DNA of 5,162 nt, taken from NCBI GenBank assembly GCA_035714625.1, contig DASTLT010000293.1, forward strand, positions 1 through 5,162, written 5' to 3'. A program made the position numbers and the translations under genes. The number at the start of each line of letters is the position of its first letter. Within the stretch, counting starts at the first letter, position 1. The stretch is from GCA-003244245 sp035714625. GTDB taxonomy: Bacteria; Actinomycetota; Actinomycetes; Mycobacteriales; Pseudonocardiaceae. This document shows positions 4,446 to 5,162 of this stretch, in pieces. Below the pieces are notes generated by a model that saw only the letters and a program-made list of their open reading frames with translations, did not search any database and was not told the origin of the DNA.

Positions 4446-5162
4446 TCAGCGACTGCCGGTGAGCAGGACGTGGGCGACCAGGGCGGGGTCGTCGTTCATC
4501 GGCACGTGGCCGCAGTTGGGCAGGCTGAGCAACCGGGCGTGCGGGATCAGCCGGGTGACCAGCTCGGCCCGGGGTCGGCGCAGGATCCGGTCCCGGGCGC
4601 CCCAGGCGATCGTCACCGGCACGTCGGGAATCGCTCCAGTGAAGGCGATCCGCCGTCCGGCGGCCAGCGTGGGCACGAAAGCGACCGCGTTGACCAGCGC
4701 CCGCATGTCCTCGAGCACCACCTGCGGCTCCAGCAGGGCCGGGCGGGCCACGACGATGCCGACCAGCAGTCGCCGCCCCGCCGCCGTCTGGGCGAGGCGG
4801 GCCGCGACCACCGGGTGCACCCGGCATGCGGTCCGGTGCACGGCCCGCACCAGGGTCAACGCCCGGCGCCGTTCGGCGGGGGTCCACAGCCCGGCCGGGG
4901 ACAGCGCGGTGGCACTGCTGGCGAGCCCCTGCTGGGCCAGCACCAGGGAGATGAAGCCCCCCATCGAGTTGCCGGCCACGTGCGGGCGGTGCAGTCCCAG
5001 GTGGGCGAAGAACTCGGCCAGCACGGTGATCAGGCTGTCCAGCTCGTAGGGCAGGTGGTCCGGCAGCGGCGGGGACTCACCGAATCCGGGGAAGTCGACG
5101 CAGATCACGTCGCGGTGCTCGACCAACCGGTCGAGCACCGGAAGCCACCCCTGCCGCCGGTG
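4446..5162 (-). CDS. Alpha/beta hydrolase, N-terminus cut by window edge
   Basis: The visible 238 residues cover most of an alpha/beta hydrolase fold enzyme. A GTG at 5138..5136 could be read as a start, but the eight codons before it (HRRQGWLP) continue a typical hydrolase N-terminal region. The real start, with the oxyanion HG motif, therefore lies outside the window. In order, counting from the window edge, it shows VDFPGFGESPP, the nucleophile elbow GNSMGG with Ser66, a helical cap segment from about SPAGLWTPAERR to VPTLAAG, the acid in WGARDR (Asp191) and the base in NCGHVP (His219). The full triad is intact, so it should be active, probably cytoplasmic. The substrate cannot be told from sequence; esterase, lactonase or C-C bond hydrolase activities are all possible in this superfamily. 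It is co-directional with the LAL gene but 411 bp upstream of it, too far to assume one operon. Confidence 0.92.
   Translation of the reverse strand, partial: HRRQGWLPVLDRLVEHRDVICVDFPGFGESPPLPDHLPYELDSLITVLAEFFAHLGLHRPHVAGNSMGGFISLVLAQQGLASSATALSPAGLWTPAERRRALTLVRAVHRTACRVHPVVAARLAQTAAGRRLLVGIVVARPALLEPQVVLEDMRALVNAVAFVPTLAAGRRIAFTGAIPDVPVTIAWGARDRILRRPRAELVTRLIPHARLLSLPNCGHVPMNDDPALVAHVLLTGSR

Noticed and set aside
4198..5049. Open frames over the hydrolase in other frames (4198..4887 minus, 4459..5049 plus)
   Set aside because: They overlap a hydrolase with a full catalytic triad. Their translations are Gly/Arg/Pro-rich or Ser/Arg-rich and show no recognisable domain.
5136..5138. GTG as the start codon of the hydrolase
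   Set aside because: The frame stays open to the window edge, and the residues before it (HRRQGWLP) fit the usual hydrolase N-terminal region. A start here would also remove the oxyanion-hole strand.
1..5162. tRNA/rRNA genes, CRISPR arrays, insertion sequences, phage attachment sites
   Set aside because: No cloverleaf, regularly spaced repeat-spacer pattern, transposase motif or tRNA-end duplication was seen on either strand. The only tandem repeats are the protein-domain repeats at the left edge.

Overview
The window is high-GC DNA (roughly two thirds G+C by eye, strongly GC-biased third codon positions in the two main genes). It carries a large LuxR-family ATPase regulator of the type common in filamentous actinomycetes. 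A Streptomyces-like or related actinobacterium is the likely source; the genus cannot be fixed from this sequence.

All three main genes lie on the minus strand, so transcription runs from right to left. At the right edge is a 5'-truncated alpha/beta hydrolase (4446..5162), with its Ser, Asp and His catalytic residues in view. Next is a 411-bp stretch (4035..4445). It holds what looks like the decayed C-terminal end of a second, unrelated alpha/beta hydrolase on the opposite strand, a 14-bp perfect palindrome just past the first hydrolase's stop, a hairpin, and the upstream region of the regulator. The centre (1158..4034) is one complete 958-residue LAL regulator: an N-terminal AAA/STAND-type ATPase with Walker A and B motifs, a long helical-repeat middle and a C-terminal LuxR helix-turn-helix. 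It contains three rare TTA leucine codons, a possible sign of bldA-type translational control. A 242-bp gap (916..1157) follows, with a possible 44-residue small ORF and two perfect inverted repeats. At the left edge is a gene running off the window (1..912). It encodes a secreted or surface protein with a signal peptide, a polyproline linker and at least three tandem beta-sandwich-like repeats. Its G+C content is visibly lower than that of its neighbours.

How the genes work together is not settled by the sequence. The regulator is well placed to act on nearby genes, and the inverted repeats upstream of the secreted-protein gene are plausible binding sites for some regulator, but no direct link can be shown. 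No RNA gene, CRISPR array or insertion sequence was seen. The most notable observations are the three TTA codons, the low-GC secreted repeat protein with cysteines in equivalent variable loops, the paired inverted repeats in front of it, and the hydrolase relic bordered by the palindrome.
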